A DNA stretch of 64,000 bases from Craspedostauros australis (lineage: Eukaryota > Bacillariophyta > Bacillariophyceae > Mastogloiales > Achnanthaceae), in assembly GCA_026770025.1 (NCBI GenBank), contig JAMXDE010000040.1, positions 124,001-188,000 of the forward strand. Reading direction: 5' to 3'. Positions 38,905-50,251 of the stretch are shown piece after piece. The position numbers and the translations under genes are program-made. The first letter of the stretch is position 1. Each line of letters opens with the position of its first letter. Under the pieces are notes generated by a model, which saw nothing but the letters and a program-made list of their open reading frames with translations, ran no database searches and was not told the DNA's origin.

Positions 38905-39582
38905 GTACTCTTACGTATGCATCACTCGTACTAACCTTCATGTCATTGGTCACACAGACCCCGTAACCTTAACACAGACATCATCCGTTTCGCAAAGGCG
39001 CAGAAATTTTGATGGAAGGGGAACACAACAGGAAAGCAACGAGGTATACCGAAGCAGATACCTTAACAAAGACAAAGCAGTTGCGCAAACATGCTTAAGA
39101 CTGAAGGTAGAAACTTCTTTCATCTCCTGGAGTGTTTACTCGTGGCGCAATCGCCGTTTCGTATGTGTCTGCACCTGCTCTCTCTACAATAGAGCGATAT
39201 AGTGTACATACGTGCCACACCACAGTGGTTGTCGTGTCAATGTTGACATTGAACCACGTGCTCCACAAGTAGTCGTACGTGAGATAGAGCAACACGCAGG
39301 TTGGCAAATGTACTACATCCCTCTGGTGTGATGCAAACTTGTTTTGCCTACTGTTATTTCTGGTATGGATACAGAATCACGACATTCTGTGATACAACGG
39401 ATACGATGTGTTTTGGATGCGTCATCTTGCATCCCGTGGTCTTGCATGCGGTGTTGCAATGCATTGCATTGTCTGGTCTTGCCGTCATGTGCTCTTCTTT
39501 CCCATGTCACGAATATGGATGATAACATTCGCGTTGGATGCATAGTATGGTGCCATGCTGCTGTTGCTGTGCCCTCTTGAAC
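38905..39582. other. convergent intergenic region, beta-propeller gene / PT-repeat gene
   Basis: About 680 bases between two stop codons. No gene or structured repeat is visible. Confidence 0.4.
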
Positions 39583-40551
39583 CTAATCATTGCTGGGGGC
39601 ATCTTCCCCTTGTGTCAACACGCCGATGGGTGTGATACTTTCGCCGATGAAGGCGCTCCCCTCGCCTTGCGCATCGACGGAGTCGTTGCTACCAACAGGA
39701 ATGAACGGCTCGTAGTCTGTGTTGACATCCTGACTCTCGTTACTTCCGCTGTCGTGGCCGTTTCCGCTACCGTTTCCTGCAGGGCCAGTGAGCGGCGCGG
39801 CGGTTGGCTCCCCAGTTGGTGCCGACGTTGGCTGTGAAGTCGGAGCCGCAGTCAACGGCGCAGTTGGAATGGAAGTTGGTTCCACCGTAGGGACATCGGT
39901 GGGAAGACTTGTTGGAACTGTCATCAAACCATCGGCCGGCCCGCTTGTCGGTGCACTGGTCGGAGCGCTGGTTGGTCCGCTCGTTGGTCCACTCGTTGGT
40001 CCACTGGTCGGTCCGCTGGTTGGCCCGCTGGTTGGCCTGCTCGTCGGTCCACTTGTTGGTCCACTTGTTGGTCCGCTCGTTGGTCCGCTGGTCGGAGCGC
40101 TGGTTGGCCCGCTCGTAGGTCCACTCGTCGGCTGGCTGGTCGGAGATCCAGTGGAAAGTCCTGTTGGAACAGCTGTCGGGCCGGAGGTATCGCTGTCAGC
40201 GCTTGTGGTCTTTGGGACGTGGACCGGATCGTCTTCCGGGTCCGTGTACTCGACGCACGAACTGTAACCTTTGCCGCATGTACAGCTCTGAGCCTTGCGG
40301 CGTCCTCTTGCTCTCCCCATGTCTCCCTTGCCGCTCTTGCCGCATTCCTCAAATGTCGTCGAACGTGCAGGCGATTCCAGATCCCGGGAGGCCTTGCGTT
40401 TGAGACCATTGCGCTTGGTGGTTTCGCGCTTGCTCTGGCTGTCCATGGTCATTCGACGTCCTCTGTGTTTGATCACATCTGCTCTTGCTGCCACTTCCAC
40501 CTCCATCGTCATGGAGCAAATAGCGAGGAGGGCAAGATGGTGTAGCTTCAT
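39583..40551 (-). CDS. secreted PT-repeat protein (mucin-like, probably cell-wall linked)
   Basis: A 322-residue single-exon frame with a short signal peptide (LHHLALLAICSMTMEVEVAARA). A basic region (about 25-90; RGRRMTMDSQSKRETTKRNG) leads to a short Cys patch (SCTCGKGYSSCVEY). Next comes a long run of four-residue units of PTSG/PTSA type (about 125-235), then an acidic tail. PTxx repeats are common in secreted and frustule- or adhesion-related diatom proteins, where Thr/Ser are likely O-glycosylated. Its role is inferred from composition only. The high Arg/Lys content before the repeat could offer a processing site. Confidence 0.75.
   Translation of the reverse strand: MKLHHLALLAICSMTMEVEVAARADVIKHRGRRMTMDSQSKRETTKRNGLKRKASRDLESPARSTTFEECGKSGKGDMGRARGRRKAQSCTCGKGYSSCVEYTDPEDDPVHVPKTTSADSDTSGPTAVPTGLSTGSPTSQPTSGPTSGPTSAPTSGPTSGPTSGPTSGPTSRPTSGPTSGPTSGPTSGPTSGPTSAPTSAPTSGPADGLMTVPTSLPTDVPTVEPTSIPTAPLTAAPTSQPTSAPTGEPTAAPLTGPAGNGSGNGHDSGSNESQDVNTDYEPFIPVGSNDSVDAQGEGSAFIGESITPIGVLTQGEDAPSND
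39940..40160 (-). repeat. 12-bp coding repeat encoding PTSGPTSG-type units
   Basis: Tandem 12-base units of ggtccgctggtc type (plus strand) with third-position and G/A changes, forming the Pro/Thr/Ser-rich core of the secreted protein. It is prone to copy-number change. Confidence 0.85.
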
Positions 40552-41610
40552 GATGCAGTCCGGTGGGTGCTTCTCTATTGCTTTTCTTCAGCTCTTCTCT
40601 TCCGTCTTGTGATGCAGAAATGGCGGATGGAATGGACAAAATCAAATGGCAGTGCGGATAGATCATGGATTGTGAGCACACAGCACTGGAATGCGGCGAA
40701 CTTCATGGCAGAGCCGCCATGATGCCGGCCATTGCAACCATCACGACCTCGTCCCTTACCTTGATGTTTGCGTTTGAGATTTTGTGTCGCCTGATGCTAT
40801 CATCAACCTTGAGGCCGTGAAGATCACTCCTTGCGAATGATGGCGAGGGATCGCGCAAAAAACAACCCAGACTTCGTCTTCCGTCCGCCGTGCAATGTGG
40901 CAACGTGATGCTCTTCAGCATGCCTGCGGCACAGCGCATCATTCTGCATGCGTTTGCGTCCAGTCACTTTCTTTCTGGTTTGCAAATTCTCCAAGATCAG
41001 GTAAGCGAGAGTTGCGCGTCTCTTTGTGAATTGTAATGATTGCCAATTTCATGTGCATTGGGACGAGAGTACTTTCCAATCCCACAGGAATCCTTTTTGG
41101 GTGGTTGGTTGCTGCCACATCTCGTCGGTTCAATCAACCACAGCGTTGTCGTCCATCCAAATAACCAATGCACTCTGGAAACAGAGCAAGCCACCTTGTG
41201 AATCGATGCACATCGAAACGGAAACAGACAATGGCATGAAGAATGAAGGTGCTGCTGCATCGCTGCCCCTACTTTGGCACAATGCTCGCGTGACCATTTC
41301 TTTCACTTGTTTACTGTACGTGTACGTTTCTCTGTTGCAACTTCTCTCAGTGTACCATACGTAGAGTAGAACACTTTCTCTCTCTCACTGCCACCAGCGG
41401 TATCATAGCAAGCACGTGTCTGTCAACAGAATGCTTTGCTTGACTTTCTGCCAGCTGGCCTGTCTGCCTGCCTGCCTGCCTGCTTGTTGTCTATTCATTG
41501 TCCGATCTTGTTGCCTATCTGCTTTCTTCGTTCCGTTATTTCGGCGTCGTTTTCATCTCTCTTCCCATCGTTCCTCGTACTCGTACGGATTTGCAGAGCA
41601 AGCCGACCAA
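40552..41610. other. intergenic, PT-repeat gene promoter / VPS35 3' flank
   Basis: About 1.06 kb. A CTGC microsatellite lies at about 41461-41485. Frames here are short and match nothing. The part nearest 40552 should contain the promoter of the PT-repeat gene. Confidence 0.4.
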
Positions 41611-44600
41611 TTACATCCCACCAAGCTCAATTGGGCCGTACTTTTCTGATGTCGCAGCCGCAGTCTTTCTTGCCTTGAGCAACTTGACTACTTCAGCGAA
41701 ATGTCCCTTGGCCTGCGAGATGGCTGGGGTGCTGGACTCGTGTTTGGCGCAGTTCGTTTTGACCAGCTGGACGAGGCTGGTGATGTACTTGGCCGTGATC
41801 GATGGGTTGTTCTTGTGGAAGAACTGGAGGTACTGCTCCAACAAATCGACGAAGAGGAAGAGGTTCGATGGATTGGTTGAAGTGGAGCCATCTGCGAGCT
41901 TCAATGCTCGTTGCAAGCATTCCAAGCAACGCTGCTTGTTGGCGTAAATGATGTCACCCTGTTATCGCACGAGGATGGTAGAGGTCGAAGCCGAAGCGGA
42001 CGTAGGCATTGTGTGGTATTGGAAGTGGAACCAAACAAGAACAGATGTGACGCGATGCAGCCATGTGGAAAGAACGAAGACATGAGTGTATGTGAGACAA
42101 CGAGGTCGCGTTCATCGTTCTGCAAAGAAGCACGGGCTTTGCACAGTCAACATGTACAACCGCAAGAGAACATCCGAAACACCCATCATCAGGCCCATGT
42201 GTGACGCGCCAACTTACCTTCGCATCCACAATGTAGAAAAGTTGCGAACACAGCATGACCAGCTCGCATTGATCCTCCTTGCGCAATGACTTGGCCGCGA
42301 ACGTACAAGCCTTCATGACCATCTTTTCGTAATGTGCCTTCTCCAAGCCCTTGTTGCAGGCCAAGAGTGCTGCAACCATGGACTTGATGCATCGACCCTG
42401 GAATTTGTAGTCGCCCTGCTTCTCCTGGTACAGTGTGAATGATTGAACGAACAACTCGTTTGCGATGGGACCGAACATGCCCTTAGAGTCGGGCACGTCA
42501 GATCGGACCATGCCGCTGGCGTATCGAGCAGTTTCGTGGTAGAGCTTGATGGCAGTTTCTGGGCTTGACGCGGCGAGGGCGGCGATGGTTTGTTGGATGA
42601 AAACAAACACATCCCTGGCACTGACAGATTTCTCTGCCTCCGCTGTGTCCTCCTCCTTCTCTTGTTCGGCCTTGCTATCATCCCCGACCTTCTCGTCATC
42701 AATGTCATCGAACATCGGAGGTTCAGCTTCCTCCTCCTCATTGGCCTTCTCTTCACCTTCTGCTGCGGTTTCCTTCGCTTCAGGCTTGGCCGTGTCTTCT
42801 CCTGATTCTTTCTTGATTTCTTCCGTGGCTTCAATTTCTGCCTGTTTCGTTTCTTCAGTCGCACCTTCCTTTGCCTCCCCTGGTGCTTCCGTTTTCGTTT
42901 CAGCAGCCTCGACCACATCATCCGACTTCTTCGTGTCATCCTTGGCACTGGCTGCTGCTGCACGTTGCTCTTTGACGATGCGCTTCGCAAGATCCAAAGC
43001 AGCGTGGATCAGAGCGACGTAGGTCTGGCTGACGCGCTGTGGACCACCCACGGAGATGTAACGCTTGGCTGTGGATAGCATTCCGTATACCATGTCTGTG
43101 TTCTCGTGATCCAGAAGATGGATCAGCTTTGATACCAACGCATTGTGACCACGCAGCTCTTCGCTCATTAGTCCTGCGCCGGCTCCGGCCATCTGCGCGT
43201 TGTATGGCGAGTTGCTGACTCCCAACCCTGCCATGAGCTGTGCTGTCTGCCCGGCTGCGTCGAGCTGCTGCTGTTGATGTGGTTGGCTGTTCTCATCACG
43301 GATGACGGGGGCGATGACTTCAAAGAGCTCCTCGATCTCGTCCATGGTCTGCGGCGATGAGCCGGCGTTGTTGATTGCCTCGAGCAGGGTGATTGCTACC
43401 TGCCGACGGTTGGACCAAGGCAGGAAGGCAATGAGGTTGGAGAAATGATCCAACTTCAAGACACCCAGCGCCAGCGAATCCATCGGGATGGATAGCAGCT
43501 TCTCGAGCTCCGAGGTGGCCACATCATCGAGCGGGGCACGGGAGACTGTGGTCGCCATGTTGCCATCGGGAAGGATGGTGAACGTGGTGCGTGCCTGATT
43601 CAAGGCCTGCACGCAGGCTCCCAACGAGACCACGACCTCACCTTGATTGCCATTGTTGCATTTCATAGTGAACGAAACGAGCGCAGTCTGCAATCGGATG
43701 GCCTCCTTCGCCGACAGCTTCGGCCCGCGCGCGTTGAACACGGACTGTACGCACTTGTGGAACATCTCGAAGGAATCCCTGGCGAGGTTGGATTTGACGC
43801 TGTTGGAGTCCTTCTCATCCAGCAGCTCTTCGTCTGCGAGGTAGTTGGCCAGACGCTCCATCATCGAGTTCAGGATGGTGCGGATGTTGACCCTGTCCCG
43901 GAGCCTGGGACAGACACCGAGAAGGATCGGCATGGTTTCGAGGTGGTATTCGTCAGGGAACACCTGCGTGATACAATCCATCACGTATGCTTGCGCAAGC
44001 GGGTCGTTGCAAACGACGATGTGCTCCAAGATCCTGGGCAGGATCAGTTCGCCGTAGATCTTGGAGGTGACACATTCCAGCTGGGAGAGGCGGATGAGGT
44101 TGGTGCCGACGAGAATCTTGAGCTCGTTGCGTTCACGCTCGCGGCGTCTTCGGATCTCTCGGCTCTTGCCGTCGCCTGGGAGGTGACGAATGCGCACCCA
44201 TAGCTTGTTCATCTCCACGAAGTTGGCAAGGATGAATTCGTATGAATCCTTGACGTTGCCCATGGCGCTTTCTGCTGTTTCTTGCACTCTTGCCGCTGGC
44301 TTGGAATCTGCTGCTGCTTCTGCATCCGGTGCTGCTGCTGCTGTTGCCATTGGCTCCGGTGTGTCCGGTAGCTTGTCGCGGAATGCCTGGAGGAGGTAGT
44401 GCCGCAAGAACAGACCGCGCACTGGGTTTTGCACGCATTTAACAGCCTGCATGACATCGTTCATGACCCACTTGGCGCCGACCTCCTTGCTTGCAATAAG
44501 TGCGCTGGCAGCACAGATTTGCATGTACAAACGGGACAGCACGTTGGGACAGTACTGGACGATGTTGTACAGTTCGAGCATTGTGTAGTGCTTGCCCTGG

Positions 44601-46417
44601 TTGGCCTGCATCTGCATCTGCCCTTGTCCTTGAACGAGGGCCTGGGCTTGAGCCTGCATCTTGCCCTGGTCGGACAGCTGCTTGAGGTAATCCTCCAGCA
44701 CCGGCAGATCGTCCAACGCACGGAGATGGAGCTCGTAGTAAGTCTTGGGGTTGAGCCTGGCACGTCCTATGCCCGCAGAACCGTCCATTCCATCAGCGAT
44801 CGGCGGTCCGGGGCTTGGAGCGCTGTGATGGGCATGTGCCTGCTCGCCTAGCTCTCCGACCATGCTGGCAGCACGGTCTAGGGCGTTGGGAAGGTCGTGT
44901 CGTTCCATGGCCTGCTTCATGTAGTACGCGTGCTCCTGGACCTTGCGGGTGGCCTCCATGAGCAGACGCTGTTGGTGAGCCTGTTCGGCTGGCGATTCTT
45001 GTCCCATCATGTGCGGCGGTACACCCTGTGGCTGCTGCGTCTGTCCTTGCATTTGCTGTCCTTGCATCTGCTGTTGTTGTGGTTGCTGCTGCTGCTGTTG
45101 CATCTGTCCTTGCATTTGCGGTTGGTACTGTGTCTGCGTTTGCTGGACTTGTTGTTGCTGCTGCATCGATGCCGCAACAGGCTGGGCTTGTGGATTGCCG
45201 TACATGGAGGAGTTCATCATGGCGCTGTTGGCCAGCTGCGGTTGTTGGTACTGCTGCTGCTGTTGTTGCATTTGGGGTTGAGCCTGTGGCTGCCCAGCGG
45301 AAGCGAGGGCGGCCGAACGAGCCGCATAGGACCCACCCGCTGCTGCAGCTTGTGCTGGTGGACGACCTGCCATGGCCGAAGCGTTGGGTGCCTGCATATT
45401 CAACTGAGCTCCCTGCTGATAGGCCTGCTGCTGTTGCATCTGGGACTGTGGCTGTTGGCCACCATGAACAACCTGCTGAGCGTACCTGGACATGATGCCC
45501 TGCTGCTGAGATGGGGAGGCCATCGCAGTGGGTGCCGTTCCGATTTGCTGCGATGGTTGGAACTGATTTGGTTGCTGCTGCATCATTCCTGTGGGGGTCT
45601 GCACCTGCATCTGTCCCTGCTGCATCAGCTGGGAACGCTGGGCGTACGAAGATCCACCCATGGCAGAGGCCATCACATTCGGCGCGGTTGGTTGGGCTTG
45701 GGCTTGCGCCTGCATCATCGAAGCCTGGGCTGCGTTGTTCTGGAACTGGTAACCCATCTGAGGCTGGGCCTGCATCTGCGGTTGTTGGTACTGCTGCTGC
45801 TGCATTTGCTGGGTTTGGAACTGGCCGGCCATGGCGTTGGGCATGGCACCTTGCATGACATTCGGTGTGCCTGGTGGTTGCGTTGAAGCTGGAGACACCA
45901 TGATGGATGGCTGCATTTGCGGCTGCTGCTGATGGCGTTCCACCAAGGCCGCAGAGCGAGCAGCATAGGACGATCCTCCGGCGCTGGGGCTGGCCGCCGC
46001 TGTTGGAGTTGTGACGGCGACGTTGCCGTAGGCTGCTTGTTGTTGTTGTTGTTGTTGCTGCTGTTGCATGCCATATGTGGCTCCGGGAACCATGGTGCCC
46101 TGCAATTGTGGCAACTGCGGCACGTTCATGTTGGGCATAGCGGCCGGGACGACGCCGGTGAAGGGCGTGTTCATCGGCGTTGGTTGCGATCGACCAGCCG
46201 GGGTGCCGGGCACGACGGGCTGCTGCAGTCCTTGGGCTCGCAGCATCTGCTGGTGCTGAATGTCCTCTGGCAGCGCACCATCGCCGATGTTGCCTCCCAT
46301 CATGAAGCCGTCACCGCCGAAGGAGTGGTCGCTGCTGTCCATCTTCGGTGGTTGCGGTGGTGGGTTCTCCGGTGCGTTTGGGATCCCTTGCGGGTCCTGT
46401 CCCGACTCTGTCATCAT
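41611..46417 (-). CDS. VPS35: VPS35, core subunit of retromer, with large Gln-rich N-terminus
   Basis: Central scaffold of the retromer that recycles receptors from endosomes. Two exons: 46417-42218 and 41958-41611, with a 259-bp phase-0 intron (gtaagt...aacag) rebuilding YIVDAK-GDIIYANKQRCLECLQ; 1,515 residues against the usual ~800. Residues about 5-470 are Q/M/P/A-rich. The alpha-solenoid follows: KTYYELHLRALDDLPVLEDY, MLELYNIVQYCPNVLSRLYM, QNPVRGLFLRHYLLQAFRDK, EMNKLWVRIRHLPGDG, LKILVGTNLIRLSQLECV, QVFPDEYHLETM, and a C-terminal VPS29-binding half (KCVQSVF, FTLYQEKQGDYKFQGRC). The PRLY motif that contacts VPS26 reads SRLY. An acidic insert of about 120 residues (about 1155-1275) interrupts the solenoid. 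Confidence 0.94.
45000..46080 (-). repeat. CAG/CAA-rich low-complexity coding tract
   Basis: Stretch encoding repeated Gln runs (up to about 12) mixed with Met, Pro and Ala in the VPS35 N-terminus. Several YAARSAALV/YAQRSQLM motifs recur at intervals (near 45960, 45640, 45320), suggesting internal duplication. Confidence 0.85.
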
Positions 46418-47509
46418 GGTTGCCTAGGTGTCTTCGCAATGGGTCCAACGCGGATCTAACTCAAGGGACGGTCGACGAGGAGGCGTCTTGGCGTCCTCCT
46501 GCTGATCGAATTGTGCCTGTCCCTTCGGAGGAAGAGTGTGTATGGGTGGGGGATGCTGTCGATCAAGACGAGACCGACCCAAAGCCCAAAAACCAAACGG
46601 CGGAGAGCAACACAGGACCCTTCTCCGATTCTCGCTCGTAAATACTCGTACGAGGATGGATGCTGCTGGCTCCACCTTCTTCACGTGGGTCGTACGGATA
46701 CTGAAGTCGGTACTGCGACAAGAGTGGTGCTACAATGCCACTCAGTCTCTGAGCCTTTGGTTTGTGTTCTCCTCTTGCGTCTGCTTCTTTCTATTTGTCG
46801 AGGCTCAAGTCGTGCTGTTGCACACGATGGCGGGAGCGGTGGAGAGAACGAGGCGATCTTCTTCCCCTTGCCCTGTGTTTTGGATCTCGCTACCTGCCAC
46901 AGGTGCCGCGCGGACATCTTCGCCATGTACGGCTACTGTCGTGGGGGCATCTGCATGGTTGTGTACTCCCACCCTGGTTTTTATTGTTGCCATCCTTTCG
47001 TGTTGTATCGCGTCGGTTCGCATCACGCAAATCTTGGCGAATCACGTGTCGTGCTTGGTGGGACACACAGGTGCTTCTTTTGCATTCCGCGCGAAGATTC
47101 GAATCGATCACTACGATTGAAATCTCGATCGTGAACTACACCGTACATATGGCCAGACGTTGCACAAGACTACGTGAGGGAATGATTTTGTTTGAGCCAC
47201 GTTGGTCGACAGCAACGCGCGCGTGTTCCCGCGGTCGTCGTAGTCGGCGGTTTGGTGGCGCTGTGCTTGTCTGACCATGGCCAACAGCAGGACGAGTACG
47301 CGTGCCAACAGCGCGTTGTGGACGTGACGCAACCCAACACAACGTCGCGCACCGCAACAGAAAGACGAACAACAAGAGGGCCGCCAAGTCGCCAACAGCG
47401 ACAGCAAGAGAGAGAGAGAGGCGAGACCAACGATCCGGTCTCCTGCAAAAACGCAACTGAACGCAACGAGGCGTCCCACTGCATCCACCAACAAAAACAA
47501 CAGCTGAAC
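46418..47509. promoter_or_regulatory. divergent intergenic region, VPS35 / ATP synthase b
   Basis: About 1.09 kb between divergent starts. Several 100-200-codon frames occur on both strands, but none resembles a protein. A GA repeat lies at 47407-47420. The CA-rich stretch at 47330-47500 is a likely leader of the ATP synthase gene. Confidence 0.4.
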
Positions 47510-49737
47510 ATGTTGCGATCTGCTGCATCCACCCTTGCCAAGCGCACCGTCCAGCGGTCGTTCCGAGGGTGAGTACCAGTACTGCTTCCTGCATGCTTTG
47601 GGACATGAGGAAGGATATGGTTGAGCGCCAAATTGCCCTTCATTGGATTGCGCGCTGTTGCGCTGCGTTGCGTCGTGTTACGTTGCGCTTCATTGGGTGG
47701 CACTGCAGAGGAAGGAGGCGGAAGGAGGCCGTAACGCGTGATGACGAAAGCAAAAAATCCCTTGAGGAGGAACCACATGGCCGTGGCTTGCGTCGCCAAT
47801 GCCATCGCAGCGAGGACGATACGCTTGCAGCCAGCTTGCGGGGCGTCCTCGCACGTGGTAGTCCCAACGATGGTGCATCAATGGCGCCTCCTTGATGACT
47901 GCGCACGGCATCGGCATATCTCGTCGGTTGCCACTGCACAGAGTGGAAAGGCAGGAACCGTGCCATCAATATCACACAGCGCAGCTATGCTTCCGTCCGA
48001 CGCATCCAAATACCACACACGGAGGAAAATGCCGACTCTCGATGTCCGCTCTGTTTTTGAAAGGAGGGGGCGGATGCGGTGGCTATTGGTATGGAGGACG
48101 AGGAAGATGATGATGCAGGCATCTGCGCGCCTTGTTTGAGTTGCACCATCATACGCGCATGGTCGTCATCAATGTGATCGCTGTGCACACAGCCTGTCTC
48201 TCTCTCTCTTCGTGTCTTCCCTTCTGGAACGATCACCCACTCACACAATCACAATCAATGTCGCATCTCACCATTTCTCACTTGCGCATCAACGAATGCG
48301 CCTCCGCACACAATGCACACAATCACAATCAACGTCGATGTTCATCACTTCCTGCGCTTGCCATCATCCACAGTGCCCCAGCCGAGGGCCCTCGCATGGC
48401 TTTTCATTACTCCGCGCGTCTGGAGGAGGAGGAAAGCAAGGAGAAGTCGCCCGCCGATGTTGTGGAGGATGATGGTTTCCTTGGAACCGGCATCTCCCAC
48501 CTCTACGCTCTGCCAGTTGGAATCGCCCTTGCCGTTCCAGCCGTTCAGTTCGAGTGGTACCTCGTCAACGAGGAGACTTTGGTACGTTGCTTATGACTTG
48601 TCTTGTTGCTTGCGGCTCGGTTGCGTCAACTCCACTTGGCTTCACTCCGTTGATTTTGGACCATCATATTCGCGAAGCGATGGGGGCCATTGTCGAAAGT
48701 GTTGCTGCTTACGAGGATGGGTGATGTCACAGGAGCTTGTGCCATTCATCACTTGGTGTGCATGCATACCATGTCTGAAGTCGCACATACATCCGTCTTG
48801 TTACTGATGACATCTCACCCATGCTACTTTTCACGCTTGCGCATCTCCAAACTTTTCATTGGACCAATCTCTACTCCTCTCTTCTCTACGCTTCCAACAA
48901 CAAACCACCTGCATGATCAACACGCAATGTATGCATTGCACTGCCATGGGCATGACATGAACTGATCTCATGTGAATTGCATCGGAATGGAACGAAACAA
49001 TAAATTAATGGACGTGAACGTGGACACGCTCCCAAAACATGATGAAACGAAATGCAATGCAATACAACACAACACACGTCACATGAAAATTACAGCTTGC
49101 CTCCACCTTCGTTGCATTCTGCGTGGTCGCATACAACCAGGGAGGTGACCTCATCTCCAAGTCCCTCAAGGATGAGTCCGCCGCCATGCTCAAGATCCAG
49201 AACGACGCCGAAGACGAGGTCATCGCCAAGCTCGAGGACAACTTGGAGTACATGAAGCTCACCGAGAACATCGTCAGCGACTACCAGGCCATCCTCGACC
49301 TCACCCAGGAATCCTACGACAAGCTCAACGCCGCCGGAAAGATCAAGCCACAGCACGACCTCAAGGCCCAGGTTGAGAAGATGATGAACCTCGTCGCCAA
49401 CGAAGAGCAGAACGTCTACGAGAAGGCCAAGACCACTCTCATGGACGAGGCCACCACCAGCGTCACGGATAGCTTCGGCTCCGACAAGGCACTCAAGAAG
49501 GCCGCCCTGGAGTCCGCCATGGCCAAGCTCACCGGCAAGAAGGCCGCTGTTGACCCAGTCCAGGCCGCCTTCGTGTCCTTCTTCCAGAAGAAGGCATCCG
49601 AGGCCAAAAAGTCCGACGACGGATCAGAGGAGGCAGGACGCCGAGCCGCCATGCTCGCCAAGCTCAACGGTATCGCAGAGAGCGAGAGCATGCTCTTCCG
49701 ATTCGACGAGAGCGGAAACCCAAAGCTGGTTGCCTAA
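47510..49737 (+). CDS. ATP5F1: mitochondrial F1Fo-ATP synthase subunit b (Fo stator)
   Basis: Three exons: 47510-47568, 48374-48581 and 49096-49737, with introns of 805 bp (gtgagt...cacag) and 514 bp (gtacgt...tacag); 302 residues. Exon 1 encodes a classic amphipathic mitochondrial presequence (LRSAASTLAKRTVQRSFRG). Exon 2 holds GTGISHLYALPVGIALAVP and FEWYLVNEETL; exon 3 continues ASTFVAFCVVAYNQGG and a long charged helix (KLEDNLEYMKLTENIVSDYQ), matching the two membrane helices and peripheral-stalk coil of subunit b/ATP4. It anchors the catalytic head to the membrane sector. The C-terminal ~60 residues (KKASEAKKSDDGSEEAGR) are less conserved. The short first exon was placed from the ATG, reading phase and presequence. 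Confidence 0.88.
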
Positions 49738-50251
49738 GCACCGCATGACTCCCATCGCCATTTGCAGAGCGGAGAATTTACTTGACTAAACATACTAGAC
49801 CAGTAGTTCACTCCACGAACAATCACCACCCCCAATCGTCGTTGTACTCGTATGGCATCGTGTCACCTTAGCATGAACTCGCAACGTTTCGCGATGGAGC
49901 CTGACGCACGAATAGACTAGAGTGGTCATTCCTGTGCTGTCTCTAACTTCTTGCCATCGTCATCAATAATACAAACAACCGGAGGAAGAGAGAGCATTCA
50001 TCCCGCTGCTGTTTGTTCGTGTTCGTGTTCATGTCCACAGAAGAGTATTGTATGTAAGTACGTCGTTCAACGAACACCATAACAATTCCAACGCAAATGC
50101 CAATTCCGAACATAGCAAAGTAGAGGAGAGTTGAGGATCATTCCTTGGACTCTATTGCTCGTCGAGTGCATTACTCTGCAGTTGATCATCATCTTGCTTG
50201 TTTTGCGTGCAGTGCCACATGAATTTCCACAACGTTTGTCACCTGTCCGTA
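49738..50251. other. convergent intergenic region, ATP synthase b / RAPTOR
   Basis: About 510 bases between two stop codons. No gene or repeat of note. Confidence 0.4.

Noticed and set aside
39788-40267. A Val/Gly/Leu repeat frame (VGPLVGPLVG) on the plus strand
   Set aside because: It mirrors the PTSG repeat; the minus strand has a signal peptide and a proper start and is the better gene.
44897-45886. A 329-codon Leu-rich plus-strand frame
   Set aside because: It is the antisense of the CAG/CAA-rich VPS35 arm, which reads as CTG/TTG (Leu) on the other strand.
46536-47120. A 194-codon plus frame between VPS35 and ATP synthase b
   Set aside because: It has no domain, an odd mix of Cys and hydrophobic residues, and overlaps other frames of similar length on both strands; it sits in a divergent promoter.
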